This document shows positions 34,148-42,588 of a stretch of 52,372 nt of DNA, piece after piece (positions within the stretch are counted from its first letter, which is position 1; every line of letters begins with the position of its first letter). A model generated the notes under the pieces. It searched no databases. It worked only from the letters and a program-made list of their open reading frames with translations, and was not told the origin of the DNA. Source of the stretch: URNF01 sp045638005 (lineage in GTDB: Bacteria; Bacillota; Clostridia; Oscillospirales; Acutalibacteraceae); NCBI GenBank assembly GCA_045638005.1, contig JAZUAN010000001.1, positions 1-52,372 of the forward strand, written 5' to 3'. The translations under genes were made by a program, and so were the position numbers.

Positions 34148-35469
34148 TGGCGGCGGCGCGTCGCACGGCGGTGGAGGTGCTTTGCCGTGTGCACCGTGAC
34201 GGCGGCTATTCCAATATCGTACTGGATACCGCCTTGCGCGGCGGCGAGTTTTCACCGCAGGATAAAGCGCTCCTTTCCCGTTTAGTATATGGTGTGATCG
34301 AACGGCAGCTTACTTTGGATTATGTCATCGACGCGGTGTCTTCCATGCCGCTTAAAAAAATGCACCCGACAGTACGTGAGATTTTGCGTACCGGTGTGTA
34401 TCAGTTGCTGTATATGGATAAGATTCCCGCCTCTGCCGCCGTCAACGAAGCGGTAAAGCTTGCGAAGTCTATGGGGCAGGGGAAAGCGGCCGGCTTTATC
34501 AATGCGGTGTTGCGCAATGTACATCGCAAGCAAGATGCGTTGTTACAGGATGTTTCGGATGAGGTGCGGTACAGCATTCCCGTAGAATGGATCACCTATT
34601 GGCGGAATAGCTACGGCAAAGAGACGGCGGACGGGATGCTTGCGTCCCTTGCCGCCCCGCCGCCGCAGTTTATTCGGGTCAACACTTTGCAGATTTCGGT
34701 TGAAGATTTCTGTGAACGTCTTCAAAAAGCCGATGTTCCTTTCGAAATACAAGCGGATTTGCCGGAAGGATTGCATATTCTGGCAGGAAATGACTGGAAA
34801 GGACTTGCAAAAATAGAAGAAAACTGGTATTATTATCAGGATATTGCTTCGCAGTATTGTTGCCGTGCGTTAGAAGCGCAGCCCGGCGAGAAAATCGCGG
34901 ATGTTTGTGCCGCCCCCGGCGGTAAGAGCTTTACGGTGGCGCAGTATATGCAAAACGACGGTTTTTTGCTGTCCGGCGATATCTATCCGCAGAAATGCGA
35001 AACCATTGAAAACCGCGCCAAGCAGTATGGCATTACATGCCTGGAAACGGTGGTGCGGGATGCATCCACACCGGTTCCAAAGGCACTTGTAGAGGCTTTT
35101 GACCGTGTGCTGTGTGACGCGCCGTGCTCGGGAATGGGCGTTATTCGCCGCAAGCCGGAGATACGGTATAAGGCACTTTCCGATATGGCATCCTTGCCGG
35201 CATTGCAGACGGCGATTTTGAATGCCGCGGCGCAAATGGTGAAAAAAGGCGGTGTGCTGCAATATTCCACCTGTACCTTGCGCCCTGAGGAAAACGAGCA
35301 GATCGTGGCGGCATTTTTGGCGGCACATCCGGAGTTTTCTCCGCGGGAGTTACCGCTTGCCGCTTGCTTTGAAAAGGCGGGAAAATCGCCTTCTCATCAA
35401 ATCACCCTTTTCCCGCATGTTCATAATACAGACGGCTTCTTTATTGCTTCATTTAGGAAGAATACATGA
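34147..35469 (+). CDS. rsmB: 16S rRNA (cytosine-967-C5) methyltransferase
   Basis: The 440 residues combine an N-terminal NusB-like RNA-binding domain (about 1-140) and a SAM methyltransferase domain. VCAAPGGKSF binds SAM, DAPCSGMG carries one catalytic Cys and YSTCTL the second. The fusion of NusB and methyltransferase is diagnostic for RsmB (Sun). Start overlaps the yugP stop; the stop overlaps rlmN. Confidence 0.95.
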   Translation: MAAARRTAVEVLCRVHRDGGYSNIVLDTALRGGEFSPQDKALLSRLVYGVIERQLTLDYVIDAVSSMPLKKMHPTVREILRTGVYQLLYMDKIPASAAVNEAVKLAKSMGQGKAAGFINAVLRNVHRKQDALLQDVSDEVRYSIPVEWITYWRNSYGKETADGMLASLAAPPPQFIRVNTLQISVEDFCERLQKADVPFEIQADLPEGLHILAGNDWKGLAKIEENWYYYQDIASQYCCRALEAQPGEKIADVCAAPGGKSFTVAQYMQNDGFLLSGDIYPQKCETIENRAKQYGITCLETVVRDASTPVPKALVEAFDRVLCDAPCSGMGVIRRKPEIRYKALSDMASLPALQTAILNAAAQMVKKGGVLQYSTCTLRPEENEQIVAAFLAAHPEFSPRELPLAACFEKAGKSPSHQITLFPHVHNTDGFFIASFRKNT

Positions 35470-36500
35470 TGAAACAGGACCTGCGTTCTATGCCCGCCGA
35501 GCAACTGAAGAGTTTTCTCGTCGAAAAAGGGCTGCCCGCATTTCGGGCGAAACAGATCCGCACCTGGCTGGATGCCGGTGTGACGGATTTTTCACAAATG
35601 ACTAACCTGCCGCTCTCTTTGAGAGAACAGCTGTCCGAATGGTTTGCGGTACCCACCGTACAAATCGTTCGTAAGCTCACCTCGCAGATCGACGGTACGG
35701 TGAAATATCTTTTTTCGTTTGAGGACGGCGAAACGGTGGAGTCGGTGCTGATGTCTTATAAGCACGGCTGGAGCCAATGCATCTCCACGCAGGTGGGGTG
35801 CAAGATGGGCTGCACCTTTTGCGCTACCGGTATGGGTGGCTTTGTCCGTAATCTTTCCGCCGCCGAAATGCTGGCGCAGATCGAAGCGGCGCAAAACGAT
35901 CATCATATCCGCGTATCCTCTATCGTGCTGATGGGCATGGGGGAGCCGTTGGATAATTATGATAATGTACTTTCTTTCTTGCGGATGCTGGGTGAGGAAG
36001 GCGGCATACATATTGGTATGCGGCATGTTTCGCTTTCCACCTGTGGACTTGTGGATCAGATATACCGTTTGATGGAAGAAAAATTACAACTGACACTGTC
36101 GGTTTCCTTGCACGCGCCGAATGACGCTATTCGTTCTCAAATGATGCCGGTCAATAAACGATATCCGGTGGATGAACTGCTTTTGGCGTGCAAAGAATAT
36201 GCCGCTGTCACCGGCAGACGCATTTCGTATGAATATGCTATGGTGAACGGTGTCAATGATACCGATATCTGCGCAAAAGAACTGGCGCAAAAACTGAAGG
36301 GTTCTTTGTGCCACGTTAATTTAATTCCGGTGAATGCCGTAGAGGGGAAGGCACAAAAAGCCAGTTCCCGCGTACGTATACAGGCGTTTCAACGGATTTT
36401 AGAACAGCATGGGATCACCGCTACCGTGCGGCGCACCCTCGGCTCGGATATCAACGCTTCTTGTGGTCAGCTACGCCGCAAGGAGGATCAACACATATAA
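35466..36500 (+). CDS. rlmN: Dual-specificity rRNA/tRNA adenine-C2 methyltransferase RlmN
   Basis: Radical SAM enzyme that methylates A2503 of 23S rRNA and A37 of some tRNAs. The 344 residues carry CKMGCTFCATG (CxxxCxxC), GMGEPLDNYDN, and the C-terminal methyl-carrying Cys in DINASCGQL. ATG at 35466 overlaps the rsmB TGA. The order fmt-rsmB-rlmN-prpC-prkC-rsgA is conserved in Firmicutes. Confidence 0.97.
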   Translation: MMKQDLRSMPAEQLKSFLVEKGLPAFRAKQIRTWLDAGVTDFSQMTNLPLSLREQLSEWFAVPTVQIVRKLTSQIDGTVKYLFSFEDGETVESVLMSYKHGWSQCISTQVGCKMGCTFCATGMGGFVRNLSAAEMLAQIEAAQNDHHIRVSSIVLMGMGEPLDNYDNVLSFLRMLGEEGGIHIGMRHVSLSTCGLVDQIYRLMEEKLQLTLSVSLHAPNDAIRSQMMPVNKRYPVDELLLACKEYAAVTGRRISYEYAMVNGVNDTDICAKELAQKLKGSLCHVNLIPVNAVEGKAQKASSRVRIQAFQRILEQHGITATVRRTLGSDINASCGQLRRKEDQHI

Positions 36501-36532
36501 TCGTCTATAACACATGTAGGGAGGTGAAGCCT

Positions 36533-37261
36533 TTGGATATTTACGGTGCAACCGATATTGGACGGGCACGGCGCAGCAATCAGGATACCTATCGTTGCGG
36601 CAGACTGGTCGGCAATGCGGTGTATGCCATTGTGTGTGACGGTATGGGCGGCGCGAACGGCGGCAATATTGCCAGCGATATCGCTGCCGATATGATGGAA
36701 AAACGTGTCGTTTCGCAGTATAGAGAAGATATGCCGGAGGCTTCGGTGCTCAACATGTTGGAAAGTGCTGTGGAAGCGGCGAATATCGAGGTGCTTGACA
36801 GAGCGGCTGCAGAGCCCGAGTTGCTCGGTATGGGTACGACGCTCATCACGGTGATTGTGGATAACGGAAAAGCACTCACGGTACATGTGGGAGACAGCCG
36901 TGTGTATCACTTGACCGGAGAAGAACTTGTACAGATTACCACCGATCACTCGGTGGTGCAGGAAATGATCGCCAAAGGGCAACTCACCGAGGAACAAGCA
37001 AAGGGGCATCCGCGGAAGCATTTTATTACCCGCGCTGTGGGCGTGGAAAGTGATGTGCGCCCCGATTTTGATATTTTTGATGTGACTGAGGGAGATCGTA
37101 TTCTGTTGTGCAGTGACGGTCTTACCAATATGGTGCAGGATGGGGAATTGAAACACCTGCTAAAAAGCGTTGATACTGCGCAGTTGCCTGCGACGTGTAT
37201 TGAGACTGCTAACGAAAACGGTGGAGAAGATAACATTACCGCTGTTGTAGTTGCTATATAA
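36533..37261 (+). CDS. prpC: PP2C-type Ser/Thr phosphatase (Stp/PrpC)
   Basis: Removes phosphate from targets of the kinase encoded next. The 242 residues have the PP2C metal motifs TDIGRARRSNQD, VCDGMGGANGG, GDSRVY and the C-terminal GGEDNITAVVV. The start is TTG at 36533, chosen because AGGGAGGTGAAG precedes it at the right distance and it gives the standard N-terminus; the upstream open frame lies in rlmN. Confidence 0.95.
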   Translation: MDIYGATDIGRARRSNQDTYRCGRLVGNAVYAIVCDGMGGANGGNIASDIAADMMEKRVVSQYREDMPEASVLNMLESAVEAANIEVLDRAAAEPELLGMGTTLITVIVDNGKALTVHVGDSRVYHLTGEELVQITTDHSVVQEMIAKGQLTEEQAKGHPRKHFITRAVGVESDVRPDFDIFDVTEGDRILLCSDGLTNMVQDGELKHLLKSVDTAQLPATCIETANENGGEDNITAVVVAI

Positions 37262-37310
37262 TTTACAGTTTATTTCATTCGCCCAAGCGGGCAGGAAGGT
37301 GTGACTTTTC

Positions 37311-39494
37311 ATGGATAAATACCTGGGTAAGAAACTGGGTGGACGCTACGAAATTCAGAAAATGATCGGCGTCGGCGGTATGTCTTATGTGTATAAGGCG
37401 TATGACTCCATCGACGATCGTACCGTAGCCGTCAAGATCCTCAAAGAGGAATATCTCCACAACGAGGAATTCACCCGTCGCTTTAAAAATGAATCCAAAG
37501 CGATTGCGATCTTGTCCCATACCAACATCGTGCGTGTGTTCGATGTCAGCTTTGATGAGAAGCTGCAATATATCGTGATGGAATACATCGACGGTATCAC
37601 TCTGAAAGAATATATCGATCAGCAGCAGGATATCCGTTGGAAGGAAACGGTTCACTTTACTGTGCAAATCCTGCGCGCATTACAGCATGCGCACGATAAG
37701 GGTATCATCCATCGTGATATCAAGCCGCAGAATATCATGCTGTTGCCGGATGGCACCATTAAGGTGACTGATTTCGGTATTGCGCGTTTGTCCCGCAGTG
37801 AGTTGCGTCCGCCGGTTGCCGGTGAAAAGGCTATCGGCTCGGTGCATTATATCAGTCCTGAGCAGGCAAAGGGTGAACTCACCGACGAACGTGCTGACCT
37901 CTACTCTGTCGGTGTCATGATGTATGAGATGTTAACCGGTCGTTTACCGTTTGAGGCGGATAATGCGGTGTCGGTTGCGATCATGCAGTTGCAGTCTGAG
38001 GCAAAGCGTCCCCGTAATATCAACGAGGACATTCCGGAAGGCTTGGAAGAAATCACCTTAAAAGCCATGCAAAAGGATACCGATAAGCGGTATCAGTCTG
38101 CCGCTGAAATGCTCAGTGATATTGACGAATTCAAGAAAAATCCCAGTATCCGCTTTGAATATCAGTATTTCGCCGAAGAACCCACCCGCTTCGTTGACGC
38201 AATTGCAAAGATCAAAAGCGAAGAAGAGGATGTTGAGGAAGAGGACGAAGAAGAAGAGAAGAGCGGTGCGCCGGTTCTGCCGATTTTGGCAGCTATCGCC
38301 GGAGCTATCGTGGTTGTGGCGCTCGTTTTCGCGGGTATTGCCGCATATTCTAAAATCTTCGGCGGCGGTAACGCAAAGGATACCATCGAGGTAGGAAGCT
38401 TTGTGGGTATGAACTATGCTGAGGAATTGGCAAACAATTCCGAGTTCCTTCGCACCTATTCTCCCGAGTTTGAATATGCTAACAGTTCTGAATACGGTAA
38501 GGGCTATATCATGAAGCAGGAACCGCAAGCAGGTTCTAAGATCAAACTTGGTGGCACCTTGACCCTTTGGATCAGCAACGGCGAAAAGGTGACACAGGTG
38601 CCTGAGGTCACCCCCGGTGAAAATAAGGATGTGGTGCGTGCTCGCTTAGAGCAGGCGGGCTTTACGGTGGTTGAAGTAAAGGCCACCAGCGATGAATTTG
38701 ATGTGGATACGGTTATCAAAACGGTGCCCGCATATCCCAATAAAGCACCCACCGGCAGTGAGATACAAATGCATGTCAGCCTCGGTGAGGAAGAGCCGGA
38801 TCCCATTGCTATTCCCAATATTCAAAACGCTTCCTTGCAGGATGCAATGAAAAAGTTTACCGAAAGCGGTTTTAGCGAGGGTAATATCAAGACGGTGTAT
38901 GTCAATAACACCGCCGTTAAGGATACCGTTATTGAGATTTCTCCTGCGGTGGGCACCTTGATTCCGCCGACTTCTGAAATTACACTGACCGTCAGTTCCG
39001 GCTTCCAGGATGTGAATATCGTGGTGCCGATGCCGGATACTTCCGTGACGGTGGATCTGCAGGTGTACGTTGACGGTTCGCTGAATTCTACCATCTCCAA
39101 CACCATGAAGAACATTCTTCCCAATAAGAAAGGGTCGGTAGAATTTACTGTTTCCGAACGCAAGGCAGAATATGACGTGACTGTTAAGATCGCGCCTGCG
39201 GGTACAACCAAATATGCAGTATATACCAATTACACCGTATACGGCGACCAAGGTTTTGCGGAGATGGAGACTACTCCGGAGTTTGACGACGGGACCACTA
39301 AGACTACTACAACCGCACCTCGCCCGACAACCGCAAGACCGACTACAACCACCGAGCCGGAGGAAACAGATCCTACCGAAGATGTGGATGTGACCGATCC
39401 GGAGCCTGAGGTGACTGAACCGGAACCCGAGGAAACCGATCCGGAGCCTGAAGAGACCGATCCCGAAACCGAACAAACCGACCCGGTTGAATGA
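37311..39494 (+). CDS. prkC: PASTA-domain Ser/Thr protein kinase (PrkC/StkP type)
   Basis: Membrane kinase that senses peptidoglycan or muropeptides. The 727 residues are a cytoplasmic kinase domain (1-275: Lys42, HRD at 134-136, DFG at 154-156), an acidic juxtamembrane segment (about 303-317), one membrane helix (about 321-345), three PASTA repeats (about 358-424, 427-492, 499-564), a further extracellular beta domain (570-650) and a tail rich in Thr, Pro and Glu (655-727, repeats of ETDPEPE). The tail is typical of Ruminococcaceae surface proteins and may be glycosylated or span the wall. In Bacillus PrkC triggers spore germination. Stop overlaps rsgA. Confidence 0.96.
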   Translation: MDKYLGKKLGGRYEIQKMIGVGGMSYVYKAYDSIDDRTVAVKILKEEYLHNEEFTRRFKNESKAIAILSHTNIVRVFDVSFDEKLQYIVMEYIDGITLKEYIDQQQDIRWKETVHFTVQILRALQHAHDKGIIHRDIKPQNIMLLPDGTIKVTDFGIARLSRSELRPPVAGEKAIGSVHYISPEQAKGELTDERADLYSVGVMMYEMLTGRLPFEADNAVSVAIMQLQSEAKRPRNINEDIPEGLEEITLKAMQKDTDKRYQSAAEMLSDIDEFKKNPSIRFEYQYFAEEPTRFVDAIAKIKSEEEDVEEEDEEEEKSGAPVLPILAAIAGAIVVVALVFAGIAAYSKIFGGGNAKDTIEVGSFVGMNYAEELANNSEFLRTYSPEFEYANSSEYGKGYIMKQEPQAGSKIKLGGTLTLWISNGEKVTQVPEVTPGENKDVVRARLEQAGFTVVEVKATSDEFDVDTVIKTVPAYPNKAPTGSEIQMHVSLGEEEPDPIAIPNIQNASLQDAMKKFTESGFSEGNIKTVYVNNTAVKDTVIEISPAVGTLIPPTSEITLTVSSGFQDVNIVVPMPDTSVTVDLQVYVDGSLNSTISNTMKNILPNKKGSVEFTVSERKAEYDVTVKIAPAGTTKYAVYTNYTVYGDQGFAEMETTPEFDDGTTKTTTTAPRPTTARPTTTTEPEETDPTEDVDVTDPEPEVTEPEPEETDPEPEETDPETEQTDPVE

Positions 39495-40393
39495 GTGTGT
39501 CTATGACAGAGAAAATTAAAGGAATACTGACAAAATGCATCGGCGGCTTCTACTATGTAGAGGTCGCCGATACGGTATATACCTGCAAGGCTCGCGGCAG
39601 CTTCCGCAAGGAGGGAATTTCTCCGGTGGCGGGAGATTATGTGGAGATTATTGTGCAGGAGGACGGTACCGGTACGGTGGACGCAGTGTTACCGCGCCGC
39701 AATGTTTTGTTGCGCCCGCCGGTAGCGAACGTGGATCTGCTTGTGATCGTGGTGTCGGTCGTAGATCCTGCTCCCAATTTGCAGATTATCGATAAGATGA
39801 TTGCCATTGCAGAGCAGAAGGGTATTGAGCCGATACTGGTAATCAATAAAACCGATATCGCAAACGGAGATGATATTGCCGCTGTTTACCGCAAAGCAGG
39901 CTTTGATTGCTATGTGGTTTCCGCGATGCAAGCCGCGTCGTTACAACCCTTATATGAGCGTTTGCAAGACAAGGTTTCTGCCTTTACAGGTAATTCCGGC
40001 GTTGGAAAGTCCAGTATTTTAAACGCTTTGGATCCTACTTTGGAAATAGAAACCGGTGAGATCAGTAAAAAACTGGGACGTGGCAGACATACCACCCGTT
40101 GCGCGACCCTTTTTCACGTTGGCAGCGGTCTTATTGTGGATACCCCTGGTTTTTCTTCGCTGGACGTGATGCTCGTAGAAGAGACGTTGGAAAAGGATCA
40201 GCTTTTTTACTGCTTCCGTGAATTTGAGGATTTCTTCGGCAAATGCCGTTTTTCCTCATGTACTCATATAAAAGAACCTGGCTGCGCCGTGCGCACGGCG
40301 GTGGAAGCGGGAGAAATCGCGGGTAGTCGATATGAAAGCTATACCGCTTTATACGAGCAACTCAAAAACAAAAAGGATTGGGAAGCAAAATGA
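39491..40393 (+). CDS. rsgA: Ribosome small-subunit-dependent GTPase RsgA
   Basis: Circularly permuted GTPase that checks maturation of the 30S subunit. The 300 residues order the motifs as G4 (NKTD), then G1 (GNSGVGKSS), then G3 (DTPG), which is the permuted order. An N-terminal OB fold precedes them, and a C-terminal zinc site has Cys and His in CRFSSCTHIKEPGC. The ATG overlaps the kinase stop (ATGA), and the next gene overlaps in the same way. The Bacillus homologue CpgA is a PrkC target. Confidence 0.96.
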   Translation: MSVSMTEKIKGILTKCIGGFYYVEVADTVYTCKARGSFRKEGISPVAGDYVEIIVQEDGTGTVDAVLPRRNVLLRPPVANVDLLVIVVSVVDPAPNLQIIDKMIAIAEQKGIEPILVINKTDIANGDDIAAVYRKAGFDCYVVSAMQAASLQPLYERLQDKVSAFTGNSGVGKSSILNALDPTLEIETGEISKKLGRGRHTTRCATLFHVGSGLIVDTPGFSSLDVMLVEETLEKDQLFYCFREFEDFFGKCRFSSCTHIKEPGCAVRTAVEAGEIAGSRYESYTALYEQLKNKKDWEAK

Positions 40394-41004
40394 ATCGTTG
40401 TGTGATCTTTGGAGCTGCGCCGACAGAAAATGCGGCTTGTTTGCAAAAATATTTACGCAAAGACGATTTTTTTGTTGCCGCCGACGGCGGTGGCAGGCTT
40501 GCCGCCATATTGGGTGTGACGCCGATGCTGACGGTGGCGGATCACGATTCCTCACCGGCGACAGAGGATGTGGGTGAGTGTGTGGTTTTACCGGTCGTAA
40601 AGGATGTTACCGACACTCGCGCGGCGATGGATATCGCTTTTGAAAGAGGATACAGAGATTTTTTGCTGCTCGGATGCCTTGGCGGCAGAATGGACCATAC
40701 TGTTGCCAATCTGCTGTCCGCCCGCCAATTGACAGAGAAAGGCGCGCGGATAACAATAGCGGATGCCAAAAACGAATTGACCGTTTTACTGCCCGGCAAA
40801 TATCCGCTTAAAGCAGATAACTTTTCGGTGTTTGCTATGACCGAAAAGGTGACCGGGTTGACACTTTCCGGTGTACAGTATCCACTTGAAAGTTTTACAC
40901 TTACTTCGGATGATCCTTTGTGTGTCAGCAACCGCGTGATGGCAAGCGATGCTTATTTATGCTTTGATAGCGGTGCTTTACTATTGGTTTTTGCAAAAGA
41001 TTAA
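40390..41004 (+). CDS. thiN: Thiamine pyrophosphokinase
   Basis: Makes thiamine diphosphate from thiamine. The 204 residues contain AADGGGRL near residue 30, DHDSSPAT (family: GDFDS), TDTRAAMDIA and GCLGGRMDH, the family pattern. The GDFDS-type motif here reads ADHDSS, a mild variation. ATG overlaps the rsgA stop. In Bacillus the order is prkC-rsgA-rpe-thiN-spoVM; here rpe is missing. Confidence 0.92.
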   Translation: MNRCVIFGAAPTENAACLQKYLRKDDFFVAADGGGRLAAILGVTPMLTVADHDSSPATEDVGECVVLPVVKDVTDTRAAMDIAFERGYRDFLLLGCLGGRMDHTVANLLSARQLTEKGARITIADAKNELTVLLPGKYPLKADNFSVFAMTEKVTGLTLSGVQYPLESFTLTSDDPLCVSNRVMASDAYLCFDSGALLLVFAKD

Positions 41005-41014
41005 CACTTTTTTA

Positions 41015-41062
41015 CCCTCCGCATACTCTTGTAATATCAGGAGCAATGAGCGGAGGGTTTTT
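41015..41062 (+). promoter_or_regulatory. Terminator-like hairpin whose arm is the next gene's ribosome site
   Basis: CCCTCCGC (41015-41022) pairs with GCGGAGGG (41050-41057), followed by five T and, 3 bp later, the ATG of a 48-codon gene. The GGAGGG in the right arm is that gene's ribosome site. The loop holds CATACTCT, a sigma-E -10-like sequence; a start from there would leave out the left arm and free the ribosome site. Confidence 0.6.
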
Positions 41063-41064
41063 AT

Positions 41065-41211
41065 ATGAGAAATACCTGCAAGACCGGTGTGACTTGTGCA
41101 GCTTTCGGTGTGGGATTGCTGGCTGCGACCATTTTGCCGAGCAAATGCGTTTTGGTACTGGTTGCGTTGGCACTGATCGTGGCGGGTTGCTCCTGTTCTA
41201 AAAAACATTGA
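41065..41211 (+). CDS. Small Cys-rich single-pass membrane protein, unknown
   Basis: A 48-residue peptide with a GCGGAGGG ribosome site: a short polar start (MRNTCKTG), then a hydrophobic stretch from about residue 9 to 41 with a Pro-Ser-Lys turn in the middle, ending GCSCSKKH. Four Cys are spread over it. It may form two short helices or one long one. It lies 14 bp before spoVM and after thiN, so a spore-related role is possible but unproven. Not a recognised family. Confidence 0.6.
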   Translation: MRNTCKTGVTCAAFGVGLLAATILPSKCVLVLVALALIVAGCSCSKKH

Positions 41212-41225
41212 ATGGAGATGCAGTT

Positions 41226-41315
41226 ATGCGTGTTGTTGTGGTGAAAAGTCCTCGCTTTTTCGGCAGCATTTTAAGAAAACTGTTTGGCATTAAAAAGGAA
41301 GACTACATAGACTAA
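41226..41315 (+). CDS. spoVM: Stage V sporulation protein SpoVM
   Basis: A 29-residue amphipathic peptide, MRVVVVKSPRFFGSILRKLFGIKK plus a short acidic tail, split here as MRVVVVKSPRFF and GSILRKLFGIKK. Bacillus SpoVM is 26 residues, with the same layout: a short hydrophobic start, KLP/KSP, then a helix with Gly, Ile, Leu and Arg/Lys. It binds the curved forespore membrane and anchors SpoIVA, which is also in this window. Position after thiN is the Bacillus position. Ribosome site GGAG 8 bp before the ATG. Its size makes automated calling miss it. Confidence 0.85.
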   Translation: MRVVVVKSPRFFGSILRKLFGIKKEDYID

Positions 41316-41325
41316 ATCGAGCGAC

Positions 41326-41511
41326 TGTATAGGTTAGGGTGACAAGATTTGAGCTCGTCACGCCTGACAAAAAATAATTTTTTGTTTTCCTTACCTCATC
41401 GTTTGTAATACGGCAGTATTACTGCACTCTTCGGCTTTGCCTTTCCAGAAAATTCTTGATTTGTCAGGTCGAAGAGGACCGTAACGGGTTTGAGTCTTTT
41501 CGCACTATACA
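41326..41511 (+). ncRNA. Candidate structured RNA, long rod fold (unidentified)
   Basis: No frame looks coding. The segment folds on itself: TGTATAG (41326) with CTATACA (41505); then AAGATTTGAGCTCGT (41344-41358) with ACGGGTTTGAGTCTT (41484-41498), 15 continuous pairs including several G-U; then GCCTGACAAA (41362) with TTTGTCAGGT (41460), 10 pairs; and an apical GTAATAC/GTATTAC hairpin near 41405-41422. A 3-nt to 14-nt asymmetric loop separates the two long stems. A strong terminator follows. The rod with an inner bubble recalls 6S RNA, but no conserved 6S, SRP, RNase P or tmRNA sequence was recognised. No clear promoter was found. Confidence 0.55.
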
Positions 41512-41519
41512 TATCTCAC

Positions 41520-41551
41520 ACGAGCACTGTGCATTTCAGTGCTCGTTTTTT
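41520..41551 (+). terminator. Strong intrinsic terminator after spoVM and the candidate RNA
   Basis: ACGAGCACTG and CAGTGCTCGT are perfectly complementary around a TGCATTT loop, followed by six T. Confidence 0.95.
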
Positions 41552-41640
41552 CTTTTTCGGTACATATTTTAAGGTGAAAGCACCAAACTAGGTAGAGCAA
41601 TATATCTTAGATTATAGAAAAATGAAAGCGGGGCGGCGTA

Positions 41641-42588
41641 TTGAAAAAAATAGTATGGCTTTTGGGATTGACGGTGCTGTGTATCGGTGTGATCGTATAC
41701 GCGGGATATCGCAACCGCCCGCAAACGGTTGTGGTGCGCACGCAGATTTTGTCGGCTTCTCCGGTGAAAGAAACCGTCTCCTGTAAGGGTCGGGTGGAGG
41801 AAACGACAGCTACCGAGGTGTTGCTGCCTGCTGATTGCGTTGTGGATGAGGTGGTTGTGGAAAATGGACAACAGGTGAAAAAGGGGGATGCGTTGTTTAC
41901 GGTGGATAAGACGGCAACCCTATCGGTTTTATCTCAGACAGACAGCGTAGCAGCGGTAAATGCCGCCATGGAAGATGCGGTCATACAAACGGTAACTGCG
42001 CCGTGTGACGGCGTGGTTACCGATTTGACGGTGGAAAAAGGGGCGTTGTTGTACGAGGAGGATATCTGTGCGGTAATAGCCGAAAGCGAGCCCGTGCAGA
42101 TACGACTGTCAATTCCGGAACGCAACATTGCTCGTGTAAAAGTAGGACAAACGGTAGCGGTTTCGGGCATAGGCTTTTTGAAAAAACAATACAGCGGTCA
42201 CATCAGTGAAATCGCCTCAGTCGCCAAACAGCAACTGAACGGTACTGCAACCGAGACAATGGTAGAAGCGGTGGTAACATTAGATGAAGGGCAATCGGAT
42301 GATTCGCTGCGGGTAGGTTTGACCGCAAAGGGGGCTATCACTGTATCGACCGTTCCGGTGGGGTATATATTACCGTATGATGCGGTATGTGCAGATGAGG
42401 AAAATCGGGAATTTGTATACATTTTACAGGATGAAACAGCGCAAAAAAGATTGTTTACGTCGGTAGCGGAGCTGTCCAACGGTTATCTTGTCATCGACGG
42501 TTTTCAAAACGGTGAACAACTGATTTTGCAGCCCGATAAGGTGGCCGAAAATAGCATTTATCGTGCAAAGGAGACAAAGAATGCTTGA
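41641..42588 (+). CDS. HlyD/MacA-type membrane fusion (adaptor) protein
   Basis: The 315 residues start with a membrane anchor (about 5-21, IVWLLGLTVLCIGVIVY), followed by a split biotinyl-lipoyl-like domain (VDEVVVENGQQVKKGDALF and APCDGVVTDLTVEKGALL, near 70-90 and 120-140), a beta-barrel region and a C-terminal MPD-like part (YILPYDAVC on). The alpha-helical hairpin is almost absent, as in Gram-positive adaptors. The start is TTG with a GGGGCGG site. It overlaps the permease by 8 bp. The pair should act in export of a peptide, lipid or drug; the substrate is unknown. Confidence 0.85.
   Translation: MKKIVWLLGLTVLCIGVIVYAGYRNRPQTVVVRTQILSASPVKETVSCKGRVEETTATEVLLPADCVVDEVVVENGQQVKKGDALFTVDKTATLSVLSQTDSVAAVNAAMEDAVIQTVTAPCDGVVTDLTVEKGALLYEEDICAVIAESEPVQIRLSIPERNIARVKVGQTVAVSGIGFLKKQYSGHISEIASVAKQQLNGTATETMVEAVVTLDEGQSDDSLRVGLTAKGAITVSTVPVGYILPYDAVCADEENREFVYILQDETAQKRLFTSVAELSNGYLVIDGFQNGEQLILQPDKVAENSIYRAKETKNA

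Noticed and set aside
39300..39490. Tandem repeat or mobile element in the kinase 3' end
   Set aside because: The repetition follows codon units of a Thr/Pro/Glu-rich tail and has no element ends.
41015..41062. Plain terminator of thiN
   Set aside because: The stem and T run would qualify, but the loop is 27 nt long and the right arm is a functional ribosome site, so it was listed as regulatory instead.
41326..41511. tmRNA, SRP RNA or RNase P RNA
   Set aside because: None of their conserved core sequences (for example the SRP GGAA tetraloop hairpin or the tmRNA tag frame) could be found.
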